From contig CAVVOI010000012.1 in the NCBI GenBank assembly GCA_963749825.1, positions 1,054,001-1,118,000 on the forward strand: DNA of 64,000 nucleotides, read 5' to 3'. Below, piece by piece: positions 43,566 through 52,644 of the stretch; the first letter of the stretch is position 1, and the number at the start of each line of letters is the position of its first letter. The notes under the pieces were generated by a model. The model saw only the letters and a program-made list of their open reading frames with translations, was not told the origin of the DNA and searched no databases. The translations under genes were made by a program, and so were the position numbers. This DNA comes from UBA11865 sp963749825. GTDB taxonomy: Bacteria; Chloroflexota; Anaerolineae; Promineifilales; Promineifilaceae.

Positions 43566-43917
43566 GTCAGGGGAAAAATCGGTACCTCTATGCACCACTT
43601 AAGATTAATTGAAGGTTGGTTGATTCATAGTGACATTTGTCAGGAGGAAAAGGTGACGAATGTCATCCATCCTACCTCGATTACCTAAGGGAAGATAACT
43701 GACGATTTGGTGTCAATTGCTTAGGCGGGATGAGGCAAAAGGATTAGACATTCGGCAGACAATGGCAACAATCAATGAATTGTCCGGCACATCTTTCAAA
43801 ATGCTCTAGACGTATACTTGTCCCCCCTTCTGAGTAACTTCTATGCTCCCCGATGAACAGCTAGCATGACGGTTTGCACTAACGGTTCATTTCAGCTTTT
43901 TTGAATCAGAACTCTTG
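43566..43917. other. Non-coding gap between the GntR gene and cofC
   Basis: About 350 bases without a recognisable gene on either strand. It holds the inverted repeat at 43631-43665 and a lone GTATAC at 43812-43817. I see no tRNA or riboswitch-like pattern and no clear terminator for the cof genes. Confidence 0.6.
43631..43665. repeat. 12-bp inverted repeat built of two palindromes
   Basis: TGACATTTGTCA (43631-43642) and TGACGAATGTCA (43654-43665) are each near-palindromic (TGAC-N4-GTCA) and are complementary to each other in 11 of 12 positions across an 11-base loop that contains GGAGG. Either a pair of operator sites or an RNA hairpin; no U-run follows. Confidence 0.6.
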
Positions 43918-44586
43918 TTAGCCAAGAGTGGCTTGTCCATCAAGAACTAACGATGGGACTTGGGCCTTATATGCTCGCCAATCTTCCTCCGTGTCCAAAT
44001 CGAATTTCAGGCCAGGCGCCTGTACGACATGACAAATCATACCTTGGCGATCCCCTTCGGCCAGGTGGTGTTTAAAACTACCGATGCCATATTGAAAATT
44101 GAAACCGGTTGGAGGGCAGATAAAGAGAGCGTTGGTGCCATCGCTATTTTGATCGGTGCATATGACCATGAAACGCCCGGCATAATAATAGCCACCGTTC
44201 CCATTGCTGATCTCTGGCTTGGCGGCCGCTAAAACCATCTCGACATCTTCAACCGCTAGAAACGGTAAATCCGAGGGCAAAATGAGGACACAATCGGCTT
44301 TTTGGGCGGCTGCGATGTGACCAGCGCGCATTAAGGCCACATTCATTTCCTGCTTTTCAGTTTCACCATAAGTCGAGGCACCTTGCTGGCGGGCGATTTT
44401 TAAGGCTGCCGGATCACGGCTAACGACCATCGTACGAGAAATCGACGGGACCTTTTCCAGCACGTCAATCGTATGGCGCAACATCTGGCTCGTTAACTCT
44501 GCTCTATCGTCTCCGGATAAAATATGCGACAACCGGCTCTTGCTATCGCGTAAGGGCTTCACGGGGATAATTGCCCAGATATTCAT
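43918..44586 (-). CDS. cofC: 2-phospho-L-lactate guanylyltransferase
   Basis: A 222-residue nucleotidyltransferase of coenzyme F420 biosynthesis. It makes the guanylated phospho-lactate or phosphoenolpyruvate donor used by CofD. Family features include the N-terminal AIIPVKPLRDSKSRLSHIL (residues ~5-23), VLILPSDLPFL (the metal-binding Asp region near 100) and a C-terminal APGLKFDLDTEEDW. It overlaps cofD by 4 bases (ATGA), so the two are translationally coupled. CofE and the FO synthase genes are not in the window. Confidence 0.93.
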   Translation of the reverse strand: MNIWAIIPVKPLRDSKSRLSHILSGDDRAELTSQMLRHTIDVLEKVPSISRTMVVSRDPAALKIARQQGASTYGETEKQEMNVALMRAGHIAAAQKADCVLILPSDLPFLAVEDVEMVLAAAKPEISNGNGGYYYAGRFMVICTDQNSDGTNALFICPPTGFNFQYGIGSFKHHLAEGDRQGMICHVVQAPGLKFDLDTEEDWRAYKAQVPSLVLDGQATLG

Positions 44587-45590
44587 GAATTTAGTAGCTC
44601 CATTGAAAAGTTCAAAATTTCCTGCGCCAGTCGACGTCGATCCTGTCTGTCGTTCATAAGTGTATCAGTTTGAAAAGTGACTAGATTTTTCAAGCTCCCT
44701 TCTTGATTTAACAGAGCATTATCTCGCCGATCAAATACGAATACGTCGATCAAATCGCCATAGTATTGGGCGATGGCGGCCGAACTCGCGCTCATTCCCA
44801 GCTCACCCATCATTTTGGCAGCCGGCCCTTTGACAGCTTCACCGGCGATGATAGGGCTTACGGCGACTACCAACTCGGCCAGGTCAGCCAACATCGACCG
44901 GATTGGGTAGACATTTAGAATTGGATCGATACTAACAAACGGGTTGGAAGGGGCAATGAGAATTAGGTCCGCGTTTTCCAGACAAGAGACAACCTGCGCA
45001 GTACTTATCACATCAGGAAGGACAACCTCACAAACAACCGGCTGCCATTGATATTCCACAAACCAGGTCTGGAAGGGCATCAATCCTTGGTCAGTGGCGA
45101 TCATGGTCGGAGCCGGATGGTCGCTCATTGGTAAAACAGGAATTTCGATTCCGAATTTATTGCATAGCCTTTGTGTCACTTCGGTCAAGTTGTGACCCGT
45201 GGCCAGGAGTTGGCTACGGACCAGATGGGTAGCCAGGTCCAAGTCGCCTAGCTTAAACCATTCCGGCCCACCAAGACGGCCGACTTCAGCCATTGTTCGC
45301 CACGTTTCCCCGGTCCTTCCCCAACCGGTTTCCGGGTTCTCAACCCCGGCCAAAGCGTACATCACAGTATCCAAATCTGGACAGATCGTGAGTCCCAAGT
45401 GTCGGAAATCATCGCCACTATTCACGATGACAGTCAGGTTTTCGGGGGGTACGATCTGAGCCACGCCGTCAGCTAATTTTGCGCCGCCTACCCCTCCGGC
45501 AAGGATGACAATATTTCGATTTTGGCTTATTGAATTTGATTCTCTTTCTGATATTGAAGAAAGTAATGCTGCTGGCATATTCGCCAACAC
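44583..45590 (-). CDS. cofD: 2-phospho-L-lactate transferase
   Basis: A protein of up to 335 residues that transfers the phospho-lactyl (or phosphoenolpyruvyl) group from the CofC product to FO, giving F420-0 or its dehydro form. The N-terminal VILAGGVGGAKLADGVAQ, IVNSGDDFRHLGLTICPDLD and the later LIAPSNPFVSIDPIL are diagnostic. The start is uncertain: the first codon is a GTG-TTG-GCG region at 45590 with TATGCT just upstream, and further Met codons follow before the glycine-rich motif, so up to ~25 residues may be non-coding. It supports F420 use by this organism, including the LLM oxidoreductase at 298-1128. Confidence 0.93.
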   Translation of the reverse strand: MLANMPAALLSSISERESNSISQNRNIVILAGGVGGAKLADGVAQIVPPENLTVIVNSGDDFRHLGLTICPDLDTVMYALAGVENPETGWGRTGETWRTMAEVGRLGGPEWFKLGDLDLATHLVRSQLLATGHNLTEVTQRLCNKFGIEIPVLPMSDHPAPTMIATDQGLMPFQTWFVEYQWQPVVCEVVLPDVISTAQVVSCLENADLILIAPSNPFVSIDPILNVYPIRSMLADLAELVVAVSPIIAGEAVKGPAAKMMGELGMSASSAAIAQYYGDLIDVFVFDRRDNALLNQEGSLKNLVTFQTDTLMNDRQDRRRLAQEILNFSMELLNS

Positions 45591-45753
45591 TTTAGCATAA
45601 ATTGGCTGAAGCGCGAAGGTCTTTAAAACAATGGTTAGCCAACGCTAATCATGCTTAAATATTGCTGGCGAATGAAGCCAATGGCTGCCTGAGAAGTATC
45701 AAGGGATAGGATTCGTTGCTGTTATTATGTCAACTTCGAAAAAGAGTGATCGG

Positions 45754-46938
45754 TCAACCCTGACCAGGCAGGACATAGCGCGCGGCCGCTCCGGCCATTG
45801 TGGCCACGGCCGTGATCATGGCCCGTTCGTCGAAGTCAAAACGTGGATGGTGATGGGGAAAATTAAGTCCGTCCTCGTCGTTAGCCGATCCGATGAAAAA
45901 GTAACAGCCGGGGACTTCCTCAAGGATAAAGCCCATATCCTCCGCCTCCATCGTTTGACCACTGATGACATTTTCCTCACCAACCACTTCTCGGGCCACC
46001 TCTCGAACCACCGAGGAGGGTTTGGCCGCGTTCACGACGGCCGGGACAATGGCCACTGTTTCCATAGAGGAAGTGCAGCGAAAGGCTGCGGCCATGCTAT
46101 GGGCCATCTCCAAGATTCGCCGGTAAGCCAACCGGTGCAAATCATGGTCGTAACTACGAACGGTACCCTTGAGCACGGCCTCTTCTGGAATAACGTTGTA
46201 TGTCGTTCCGGCCGACATCTGGCCCACTGTAACCACCACACTTTCCAAGGGATCGATATTGCGACTCACGATACTTTGTAAAGCAGCCACGATATGAGCG
46301 GCAGCCAGGATGGGATCGATAGATTTGTGGGGAGCGGCCCCATGCCCGCCTTTGCCTTTCACTTTGAGAGTAAAGATACTTGAAGCAGCCATCGTTGGGC
46401 CGGTCGTTACCCTAATTTGCCCCAGAGGGACACTATTCCATAAATGCAGAGCGAAGGCCACATCCGGATTCGGGCTTTCTAACACGCCATCGGCCATGAC
46501 GGCTAAAGCGCCCCCCAAGCCCTCCTCTGCCGGTTGAAACAAGAATTTCACCCGTCCGGCCATGCGATCTTGGTAGCGGGAGAGAATATTGGCCACGCCT
46601 AAGCCAACTGACATGTGGCCATCGTGCCCGCAGGCATGCATCACCCCCGGGACCTGCGAAGCATAGTCTACTTCATTTTCTTCACTAACCGGAAGGGCAT
46701 CCATATCAAAACGCATGAGAACGGTCGGTCCATCCTGGACACCGTCCAGCAGGCCAACAACGCCGGTCTGTCCAACCCCGGTCTGGACCTCCAGGCCCAA
46801 GCCGTTCAAGGTTTCAGCCACGATGCCCGCCGTGCGTCTTTCATTGAATCCAACTTCGGGGAAGCGATGGAAATCCCTTCGATACCGCACGAGATCAGGA
46901 AAGATAGCCTGCGCCTCACCTTTATAATTAGCCATCAT
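45754..46938 (-). CDS. M20-family metallopeptidase/amidohydrolase
   Basis: A 394-residue zinc hydrolase of the M20D type (hippurate, N-acetyl-amino-acid or IAA-amino-acid hydrolases). Metal ligands are visible in MHACGHDGHMSVG (His near 107), QPAEEGLGGA (Glu general base near 140), AEDMGFILEEVPG and the terminal HHHPRFDFDE. A dimerisation domain (KGKGGHGAAPHKSIDPI) lies in the middle. It probably removes acyl groups from amino acids or degrades small peptides in the cytoplasm. No operon partner is evident. Confidence 0.92.
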   Translation of the reverse strand: MMANYKGEAQAIFPDLVRYRRDFHRFPEVGFNERRTAGIVAETLNGLGLEVQTGVGQTGVVGLLDGVQDGPTVLMRFDMDALPVSEENEVDYASQVPGVMHACGHDGHMSVGLGVANILSRYQDRMAGRVKFLFQPAEEGLGGALAVMADGVLESPNPDVAFALHLWNSVPLGQIRVTTGPTMAASSIFTLKVKGKGGHGAAPHKSIDPILAAAHIVAALQSIVSRNIDPLESVVVTVGQMSAGTTYNVIPEEAVLKGTVRSYDHDLHRLAYRRILEMAHSMAAAFRCTSSMETVAIVPAVVNAAKPSSVVREVAREVVGEENVISGQTMEAEDMGFILEEVPGCYFFIGSANDEDGLNFPHHHPRFDFDERAMITAVATMAGAAARYVLPGQG

Positions 46939-47074
46939 CTTTGATTTTAGACGCCTGGTCCGGTTTTATCCATAGCCCTTTACAGCTATCGATCACCATC
47001 CCTGGATTGTTTCGGTATAGCTCCACGGCCCAGCTCTATGCCAGACAAAAGGGCATCTTCAGCCCAATCTAGAT

Positions 47075-47794
47075 TTAACCCGTAAACGACTGTTGCTGGA
47101 TTTGGATAAGGTCGACTATCCCTAACGTTGCCAAATCGACCAATTGCCCTAATTGATGCCGCTTGAAGGGTGCTTTTTCTGCCGTGCCCTGGATTTCGAC
47201 AATTTCACCGCTGGCGGTCATGACGACATTGAGATCGACTTCCGCAGACACATCTTCGGCATAGGCGAGATCGAGCAATGGTCGGCCATCGACAATTCCA
47301 ACGCTGATGGCCGCGATTTGATGGCGTAGTACCGTAATGGGCAATTTTTCCGCGGTTATTAGGGGCTGGAGGGCCAATCTGACTGCTAACCAACCGGCCG
47401 TAATCGCTGCTGTTCGAGTTCCCCCATCAGCCTGAAGGACATCACAATCGACTATTAGTTGACGTTCACCCAAATTTTCCAGATTCAGAGCCATTCGTAA
47501 GCTACGGCCGATGAGCCTAGAAATCTCTTGCGTGCGCCCTTTAGGCCAGCGTTGCTCACGCTGCACCCGTTGCTGGGTACTTCGTGGCAACAAGGCGTAC
47601 TCGGCCGTTAACCAACCGTGGGGGTTTGTCCGGTTCTTCAACCAATGCGGCAATTTGTCTTCGATGGTTACATTGCACAAGACATGGGTATCACCAAATT
47701 TTGCCAGGACAGAGCCCTCGGCATATTTACTGAAATTTGTTTCCAGAGAGATGGTACGAAGTTGATCGGGATTCCGTCCGTCCAAGCGAATCAT
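47075..47794 (-). CDS. rph: Ribonuclease PH
   Basis: A 239-residue phosphorolytic 3' exoribonuclease that trims tRNA 3' ends. Typical segments: RLDGRNPDQLRTISLETNF at the N-terminus, EYALLPRSTQQRVQREQ (residues ~67-83), RTQEISRLIGRSLRM, VDCDVLQADGGTRTAAITAGW and LDLAYAEDVSAEVDLNVVM. Length is normal for the family. It lies 11 bases downstream of rarA and is probably co-transcribed with it. Confidence 0.96.
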   Translation of the reverse strand: MIRLDGRNPDQLRTISLETNFSKYAEGSVLAKFGDTHVLCNVTIEDKLPHWLKNRTNPHGWLTAEYALLPRSTQQRVQREQRWPKGRTQEISRLIGRSLRMALNLENLGERQLIVDCDVLQADGGTRTAAITAGWLAVRLALQPLITAEKLPITVLRHQIAAISVGIVDGRPLLDLAYAEDVSAEVDLNVVMTASGEIVEIQGTAEKAPFKRHQLGQLVDLATLGIVDLIQIQQQSFTG

Positions 47795-47805
47795 AGGCTA
47801 GTATC

Positions 47806-50058
47806 TCATCCTCGGGCCAGCAGATAGGCAATTTCGCTGCGCCAGGTCACAATCTGGCCTTCTAATCTACGTCGGTACAGTTTTTCCACGGCTTTCACTT
47901 CTTTCTTCGACAGACCTGCTTCGGCCAGACGTTCGCCGTAGGATGCTTTGCCGCCAGGCGAGGTGCCGGCGCCAAACCAGCGATCTAATTGCGCCCCCTG
48001 GATCCTTCTTTGGTCCAATTGCTTCTCGACCTGCAATTGAATCTCCTCAAAACCGGATGTGATGAAGAGTTGTTCAAGATCAGCTATTTCCCAGTTCACC
48101 AGTGGATCTTCTGGGTCGTTGTAGATGCTTTCCTCGGCTTCTTCAACTTGCTCAGCCAGTCCCACCGGCATGCCAGACCAATCGACCAACTTATACAGGC
48201 GTTGCGAGCAGCGAGGTAACACCTGGGCTAGGCAAAATCGGCCGCCAGTCTGAAGTTTGCCAACCAAATTCTGTAATACCGGTATTGTCGTTTCGCCCGA
48301 GGCGATCCGTAGGTCATGAGCCGTAAACAGGTTTCGAGCCAGGATCGCATCGAACCGGATTTGTGCTTCACTTCTTAGCTCGAGAAGTTCGACCAACTCG
48401 GCTACTTGTCCAATGAGTAGAACCGGTCGTTCCACTTCGGGAAAACGCTGGGCTTGTTGCCGCAGGGCTTCGCCTGTTTCAGCATCGGCCGCCAGTGACC
48501 AAACGCCCCCTTCGGGAGCGCGACGAAGGGCTTCCCAAGTAAGAAGGCCACTGCCGGCGTTCAGATCCAAGATTAAATGGTGGCGTTGGATTTGGGCAGC
48601 TTCAAACAGCCTTTCCCGAACATGTCCCAGATTGCGGCCGCTGTTGGCAATTGCTCGCTGCAACCAGGCATCTCGCGCTCTGTCGGTTGGGCTTGCTGTC
48701 AATACCTCAGGCATGCTCTCATCACTTTCTACCATGGCCGCTAACTGGGCTTCGCGTCGACGAGCCACCTGTTCGCCGATCTGCCGTTCGTAACCCTGGT
48801 CGCTGGGTTCATAAAACACCTTACCTTGCATGGCATCCGGCAAATATTGTTGGGCAACCCAATGGTCGCGATAAGCATGAGGGTACAGGTATCCTTGCCC
48901 ATGACCAAAGCCTTCACTATCTCGGCTAGCGTCCTTAAGGTGTGTCGGCACTTCGGGCTCTTGTTCTCGCTCCACTGTCGATAGAGCATCAAAGAAAGCT
49001 AGGGCTGAATTGGATTTGGGGCAGGTCGCCAGATAGAGGGCTGCCTGTGTGAGTGGGAACCGGCCTTCCGGCATACCGATGCGCTCAAATATTTCCCAAC
49101 AACCGGCTACGACCACGGCCGCTTGTGGATCGGCCAGGCCTACATCCTCACCAGCCAATATGGCCATTCGACGGAAAATGAAGCGAGGGTCTTCACCGGC
49201 GTAGACCATCTTGGCCATCCAATATAGTGCTGCATCCGGATCAGAGCCTCGTATACTCTTAATGAAGGCAGAAACTGTATCGTAATGCACATCGCCTTCT
49301 TTATCATAGAGAACAGCCCTGCGTTGGATTGACTCCTCGGCGACACTCAAATCGATGGCGATCACGCCATTGCTATTGGGGGGCGTCGTTTCTACTGCCA
49401 ATTCCAGGGCGTTGAGCACGCCCCGAGCATCGCCATTAGCCACATCGACCAGATGATCGAGGGCATCCTCGTCGAGTTCCACCTTTAGCTTGCCATATCC
49501 TCTCTCTGGATCTTCCAGCGCCTGGCGAGCGATTTGATACAAGTCGCCGGCAGTCAGAGGTTTGAGTTGGAATATGCGGCTGCGACTAACTAGGGCTTTG
49601 TTCACCTCGAAGTAAGGGTTTTCTGTGGTCGCGCCAATCATTATGATGGTACCTTTCTCGACATGGGGCAGCAGAGCATCCTGTTGGGCCTTGTTCCAAC
49701 GATGGACTTCGTCGACAAATAATGTCGTCCGTTGTCCGTACAAATTTCGCCGTTCATGGGCTTCCTTGATCCCTTCCCGGATCTGGGCTACACCAGCCAG
49801 AACGGCGTTGATGGTGATGAAGTGACTTTCGGTAGTATTGGCAATGATCATTGCCAGGGTGGTTTTACCGGTCCCTGGCGGACCGTAGAAGATGAGTGAA
49901 GACAACTGGTCAGCCTGAATAGCCCGGCGCAATAACCGGCCGGGACCGACGATATGCTCCTGACCGGCGAACTCATCCAGGGTTCGAGGCCTCAAGCGAT
50001 TCGCCAGAGGTGATTCTCTTTCAATCTGATCTTTACGGCCGTGGGTAAAAAGGTCCAT
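47806..50058 (-). CDS. rarA: RarA/MgsA recombination ATPase fused to a methyltransferase-like domain
   Basis: About 750 residues, far longer than E. coli RarA (about 447). Residues 1-440 are a clamp-loader-like AAA+ ATPase: Walker A GPPGTGKT (59-66), Walker B LFVDEVHRWNKAQQD, sensor GATTENPYFEVN, SRSRIF and the MgsA C-terminal domain with SDQGYERQIGEQV. The remainder contains a Rossmann-like segment LDLNAGSGLLTWEALRR that resembles an SAM-dependent methyltransferase fold, and ends in a basic helical region. RarA acts at stalled replication forks. The ATG at 50058 is chosen because TTGCAA/TACAAT lie just before it (leaderless); the frame stays open upstream to 50097. Confidence 0.9.
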   Translation of the reverse strand: MDLFTHGRKDQIERESPLANRLRPRTLDEFAGQEHIVGPGRLLRRAIQADQLSSLIFYGPPGTGKTTLAMIIANTTESHFITINAVLAGVAQIREGIKEAHERRNLYGQRTTLFVDEVHRWNKAQQDALLPHVEKGTIIMIGATTENPYFEVNKALVSRSRIFQLKPLTAGDLYQIARQALEDPERGYGKLKVELDEDALDHLVDVANGDARGVLNALELAVETTPPNSNGVIAIDLSVAEESIQRRAVLYDKEGDVHYDTVSAFIKSIRGSDPDAALYWMAKMVYAGEDPRFIFRRMAILAGEDVGLADPQAAVVVAGCWEIFERIGMPEGRFPLTQAALYLATCPKSNSALAFFDALSTVEREQEPEVPTHLKDASRDSEGFGHGQGYLYPHAYRDHWVAQQYLPDAMQGKVFYEPSDQGYERQIGEQVARRREAQLAAMVESDESMPEVLTASPTDRARDAWLQRAIANSGRNLGHVRERLFEAAQIQRHHLILDLNAGSGLLTWEALRRAPEGGVWSLAADAETGEALRQQAQRFPEVERPVLLIGQVAELVELLELRSEAQIRFDAILARNLFTAHDLRIASGETTIPVLQNLVGKLQTGGRFCLAQVLPRCSQRLYKLVDWSGMPVGLAEQVEEAEESIYNDPEDPLVNWEIADLEQLFITSGFEEIQLQVEKQLDQRRIQGAQLDRWFGAGTSPGGKASYGERLAEAGLSKKEVKAVEKLYRRRLEGQIVTWRSEIAYLLARG

Positions 50059-50064
50059 AACAGG

Positions 50065-50092
50065 ATTGTAACCAGGCCATATCAGGTTGCAA
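50065..50092 (-). promoter_or_regulatory. Leaderless-type promoter of rarA
   Basis: On the minus strand TTGCAA (50087-50092), a 16-base spacer and TACAAT (50065-50070), followed after only 6 bases by the ATG at 50058. No ribosome site precedes the ATG, so the transcript probably begins at or next to it. Confidence 0.5.
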
Positions 50093-50105
50093 AGCAAGCC
50101 AAAAA

Positions 50106-50804
50106 TTATTCAGTACGCCCGGCCAAAAGCAACTTTGCTCGTTCTACTGCGGTTTTTTCCAGGGATTGGCGCATTTGCTCCCGTCTGTTGGACAGCGGGG
50201 ATTCAAGCATCGCGACAACTTCTTGCCATACTTCATCGCGCCAATTATTGATGAGTTGCGATGCAAACCATTCATCGATAGGCCCAAGCAGGATGTCGAC
50301 GAATTCCATTAGCGGAGCATACTTTTCTACAACCCGATCTTGAACTGAGTCGACGGTGTCGGCGATGATTTGGTTGACCTGGCGATAATCATAGTATCGT
50401 GATTTTCGAACTCCAGATGATAAAGAAGTCCACTCGGGATCAAGTAGATCTGTAACTGCCAGGGCCAGGTCATAATTGACATGAGCGTTAATGCCCAGCA
50501 GTAAATTTTGCATTACCATCGTCTCTGGGTCTCGGGCAGCATCATGCGTGATCCGCCAGGCGACCGGAGGAGTACCGGCCGGACCCTCATAAGCCTCCAA
50601 AGCATTAAAATAGTAACTCGCGAAGTGATGGATCAGGCTCAATACCCACTCGTCATCTTCAAAGCGATGTCGCTTCGTCGCGATCAGTATATTGCCGGTC
50701 ATCAAAGCATAACAACCCAGGAAAATCGCACGCCGGTCACCCCGCTGCTCCCATTCTTTAATTAACTCAGCCATTCGTTCGGTCAAATAGGGTGAATCAG
50801 GCAT
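50106..50804 (-). CDS. DUF5995 family protein
   Basis: A 232-residue, mostly helical, soluble protein. The conserved LLGINAHVNYDLALAVTDLL near residue 125 is the hallmark of DUF5995, a family of unknown function. A histidine-rich stretch (LSLIHHFASYYFNALEAYE) and the Asn-His-Asn-Asp pattern could bind a metal, which is inference. It ends 48 bases before the rarA start and is transcribed in the same direction, with its ATG at 50804. Confidence 0.82.
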   Translation of the reverse strand: MPDSPYLTERMAELIKEWEQRGDRRAIFLGCYALMTGNILIATKRHRFEDDEWVLSLIHHFASYYFNALEAYEGPAGTPPVAWRITHDAARDPETMVMQNLLLGINAHVNYDLALAVTDLLDPEWTSLSSGVRKSRYYDYRQVNQIIADTVDSVQDRVVEKYAPLMEFVDILLGPIDEWFASQLINNWRDEVWQEVVAMLESPLSNRREQMRQSLEKTAVERAKLLLAGRTE

Positions 50805-51009
50805 TTTTTACTTCTCTCAAGAAAACCTTAATAAGCTCATGGGACATTATACTTAATCTAGTGAAAAGATTAGGACATATAGTCAAAGTTGGGGGCTAAT
50901 AAGACTATACAATTGTCGAACATTCGTAAGGCAGTCGTATGTGGGGCATCCAGTAGTCATGCATAGCCACGGCATATAATCATTCACCTAGCTGTTGAAG
51001 GAGAACGTT

Positions 51010-51882
51010 ATGCGCTTGGCAATACTAGCCGATGTTCACGGAAATCTACCTGCGCTGGAAGCTGTAGTCAGTGATCTGTCGCCAATGAATGTGCAGCATA
51101 TCCTGGTCGCGGGCGACTTGGTCGGCGGTCCCAGGCCCGAAGCCACGATGCATCTGTTGCGATCCCTGGATTGTCAAATGATCCGGGGAAATGGTGACTC
51201 TTATCTCCTGCGTTACCGTAACGGTCGGGCGCCCATATATTGGTACACCAGCAAAGCCTATGCCACCATTCGCTGGTTTTATCGCCATTCCAGTAGAGAA
51301 ACATTGGAATTCATCCAGACGCTGCCAGAGCAGCGGGTATTTAAGAATCCCAAGGTTCCAACAATAAGAATGGTGCATGGCTCACCCAGGGATCCATCGG
51401 AATCGATTTTTCCGGACTTTGAGCCGGCCGTGCTCAAGCAAGTGCTTGCGGAAATGACTGAACCTGTCCTTGTCTGTGGCCATACCCATCTCTCCTGGCA
51501 TATGTGGCGGGGCGACCAGTTAGCTATCAACCCAGGCGCGGTTGGTTGTCCCTTCAATGGCGTTACAGATGCCCAATATGCCTTACTAGACTGGGATGGC
51601 AAACGATGGCAGGTCGAACACCGTCGTGTAGCCTATGATTTAGACCTGATTCGCCGGGATTATACAGAGAGCGGGCTATTGACTGAAGGGGGCGCGTTTG
51701 CGCGAGCCTGCTTGTGTTCGATCGAAACTGGCCGCAACATCACAGAGGAGTTCCTGGCATTTACCCGCCAACTGCTCTGTAAATCCGGCGCAGTGCAAAA
51801 TGGTTTCCTACCCGATGAAATCTGGGATCGGGCAAGTGATCAATTTGATTGGCCTGATAATCTCTCAATTACCCAAATCTAA
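51010..51882 (+). CDS. Metallophosphoesterase family protein
   Basis: A 290-residue calcineurin-like phosphoesterase (YfcE/PF12850 type). Dinuclear metal-site motifs occur in order: ILADVHGN (residues ~5-12), VAGDLVGGPRP, RGNGDSYLLR, MVHGSPRDP, VCGHTHLSW and NPGAVGCP. The ATG at 51010 is preceded by GAAGGAGAA 7 bases upstream; an in-frame TTG at 50995 is less likely. A TATAAT at 50975-50980 may be its -10. It could act on phosphodiesters or cyclic nucleotides. It stands alone on the plus strand and converges with the next minus-strand gene. Confidence 0.92.
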   Translation: MRLAILADVHGNLPALEAVVSDLSPMNVQHILVAGDLVGGPRPEATMHLLRSLDCQMIRGNGDSYLLRYRNGRAPIYWYTSKAYATIRWFYRHSSRETLEFIQTLPEQRVFKNPKVPTIRMVHGSPRDPSESIFPDFEPAVLKQVLAEMTEPVLVCGHTHLSWHMWRGDQLAINPGAVGCPFNGVTDAQYALLDWDGKRWQVEHRRVAYDLDLIRRDYTESGLLTEGGAFARACLCSIETGRNITEEFLAFTRQLLCKSGAVQNGFLPDEIWDRASDQFDWPDNLSITQI

Positions 51883-52029
51883 AGCGGGGTAGAAATTTAT
51901 TCGGTTTGACTAATACCCTTTGGCCTAAGTTCTAACTTCATGCAATTATAGACCTGTTAAGCCAACTGATTAATGGGGGATGTAGCGGGGAATTTTTTGG
52001 AACAACAACGATGGCGGCGCAGAATTGGT

Positions 52030-52644
52030 TTAGAATTTGATATCTTCGGCCAACACATTTTTGGCAAGCGAGCCTGCTTCATAGTGTCTATTCCGCTCAA
52101 TATTGGCATATCGATGGCTACGGGCGCTCTCAATGTCCCGACTCAAGGCCATCCAATCTTCGACATAGCAGATAAGCCCACGCCGGGCCGTTCCAAACAA
52201 AATTCGGGGAAACCACAACTTTCGCCAACGAAATGACTTAGGATAGCTGGACAATTCAATAAAAAGACAGGTGTGGCCTGAAAAGGGTTTAGCCACCGCC
52301 CGTTCAGTTTTCTTAAGATCTTCAAATCTATAATGCTGCTCCATCTTGCCAGAAGTCACCGAGTGAATCCGTCCATAACTGATGTTATAGCCAACAATTG
52401 GACCCTGCAGCCGCAGAAATTTCGATCGGACTTGAATGGATGCCCGGCGCATCATGATGGCAAAATAAACCCAAAGAGCGACGATGAGCAGGAACGCTGC
52501 CCACCAGGCCAACCAATAATCACCCAAATATTCCGTGAATTGATCGTAGAGGCCAATTGCCAGGAGAACCAACGCCAACAAGGCTAGCTTGGTCTTTTTG
52601 CTTTTCCCAATTTGAGTAAATATCAAAAGCCGGTGTTGTCGCAT
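52030..52644 (-). CDS. Membrane protein of unknown function (two helices)
   Basis: A 204-residue protein with two adjacent hydrophobic helices (about residues 19-36 and 44-65) after a basic N-terminus, followed by a ~130-residue soluble domain (RASIQVRSKFLRLQGPIVGYNI; IELSSYPKSFRWRKLWFPR) that looks like a bacterial PH-like domain, though I cannot be sure. Its ATG overlaps the stop of the upstream gene (TAATG), so the two are translationally coupled and likely function together. No named family is recognised. Confidence 0.75.
   Translation of the reverse strand: MRQHRLLIFTQIGKSKKTKLALLALVLLAIGLYDQFTEYLGDYWLAWWAAFLLIVALWVYFAIMMRRASIQVRSKFLRLQGPIVGYNISYGRIHSVTSGKMEQHYRFEDLKKTERAVAKPFSGHTCLFIELSSYPKSFRWRKLWFPRILFGTARRGLICYVEDWMALSRDIESARSHRYANIERNRHYEAGSLAKNVLAEDIKF

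Noticed and set aside
43566..43917. tRNA or riboswitch in the gap before the GntR gene
   Set aside because: No cloverleaf, no CCA-type end and no recognisable riboswitch core could be found by reading both strands.
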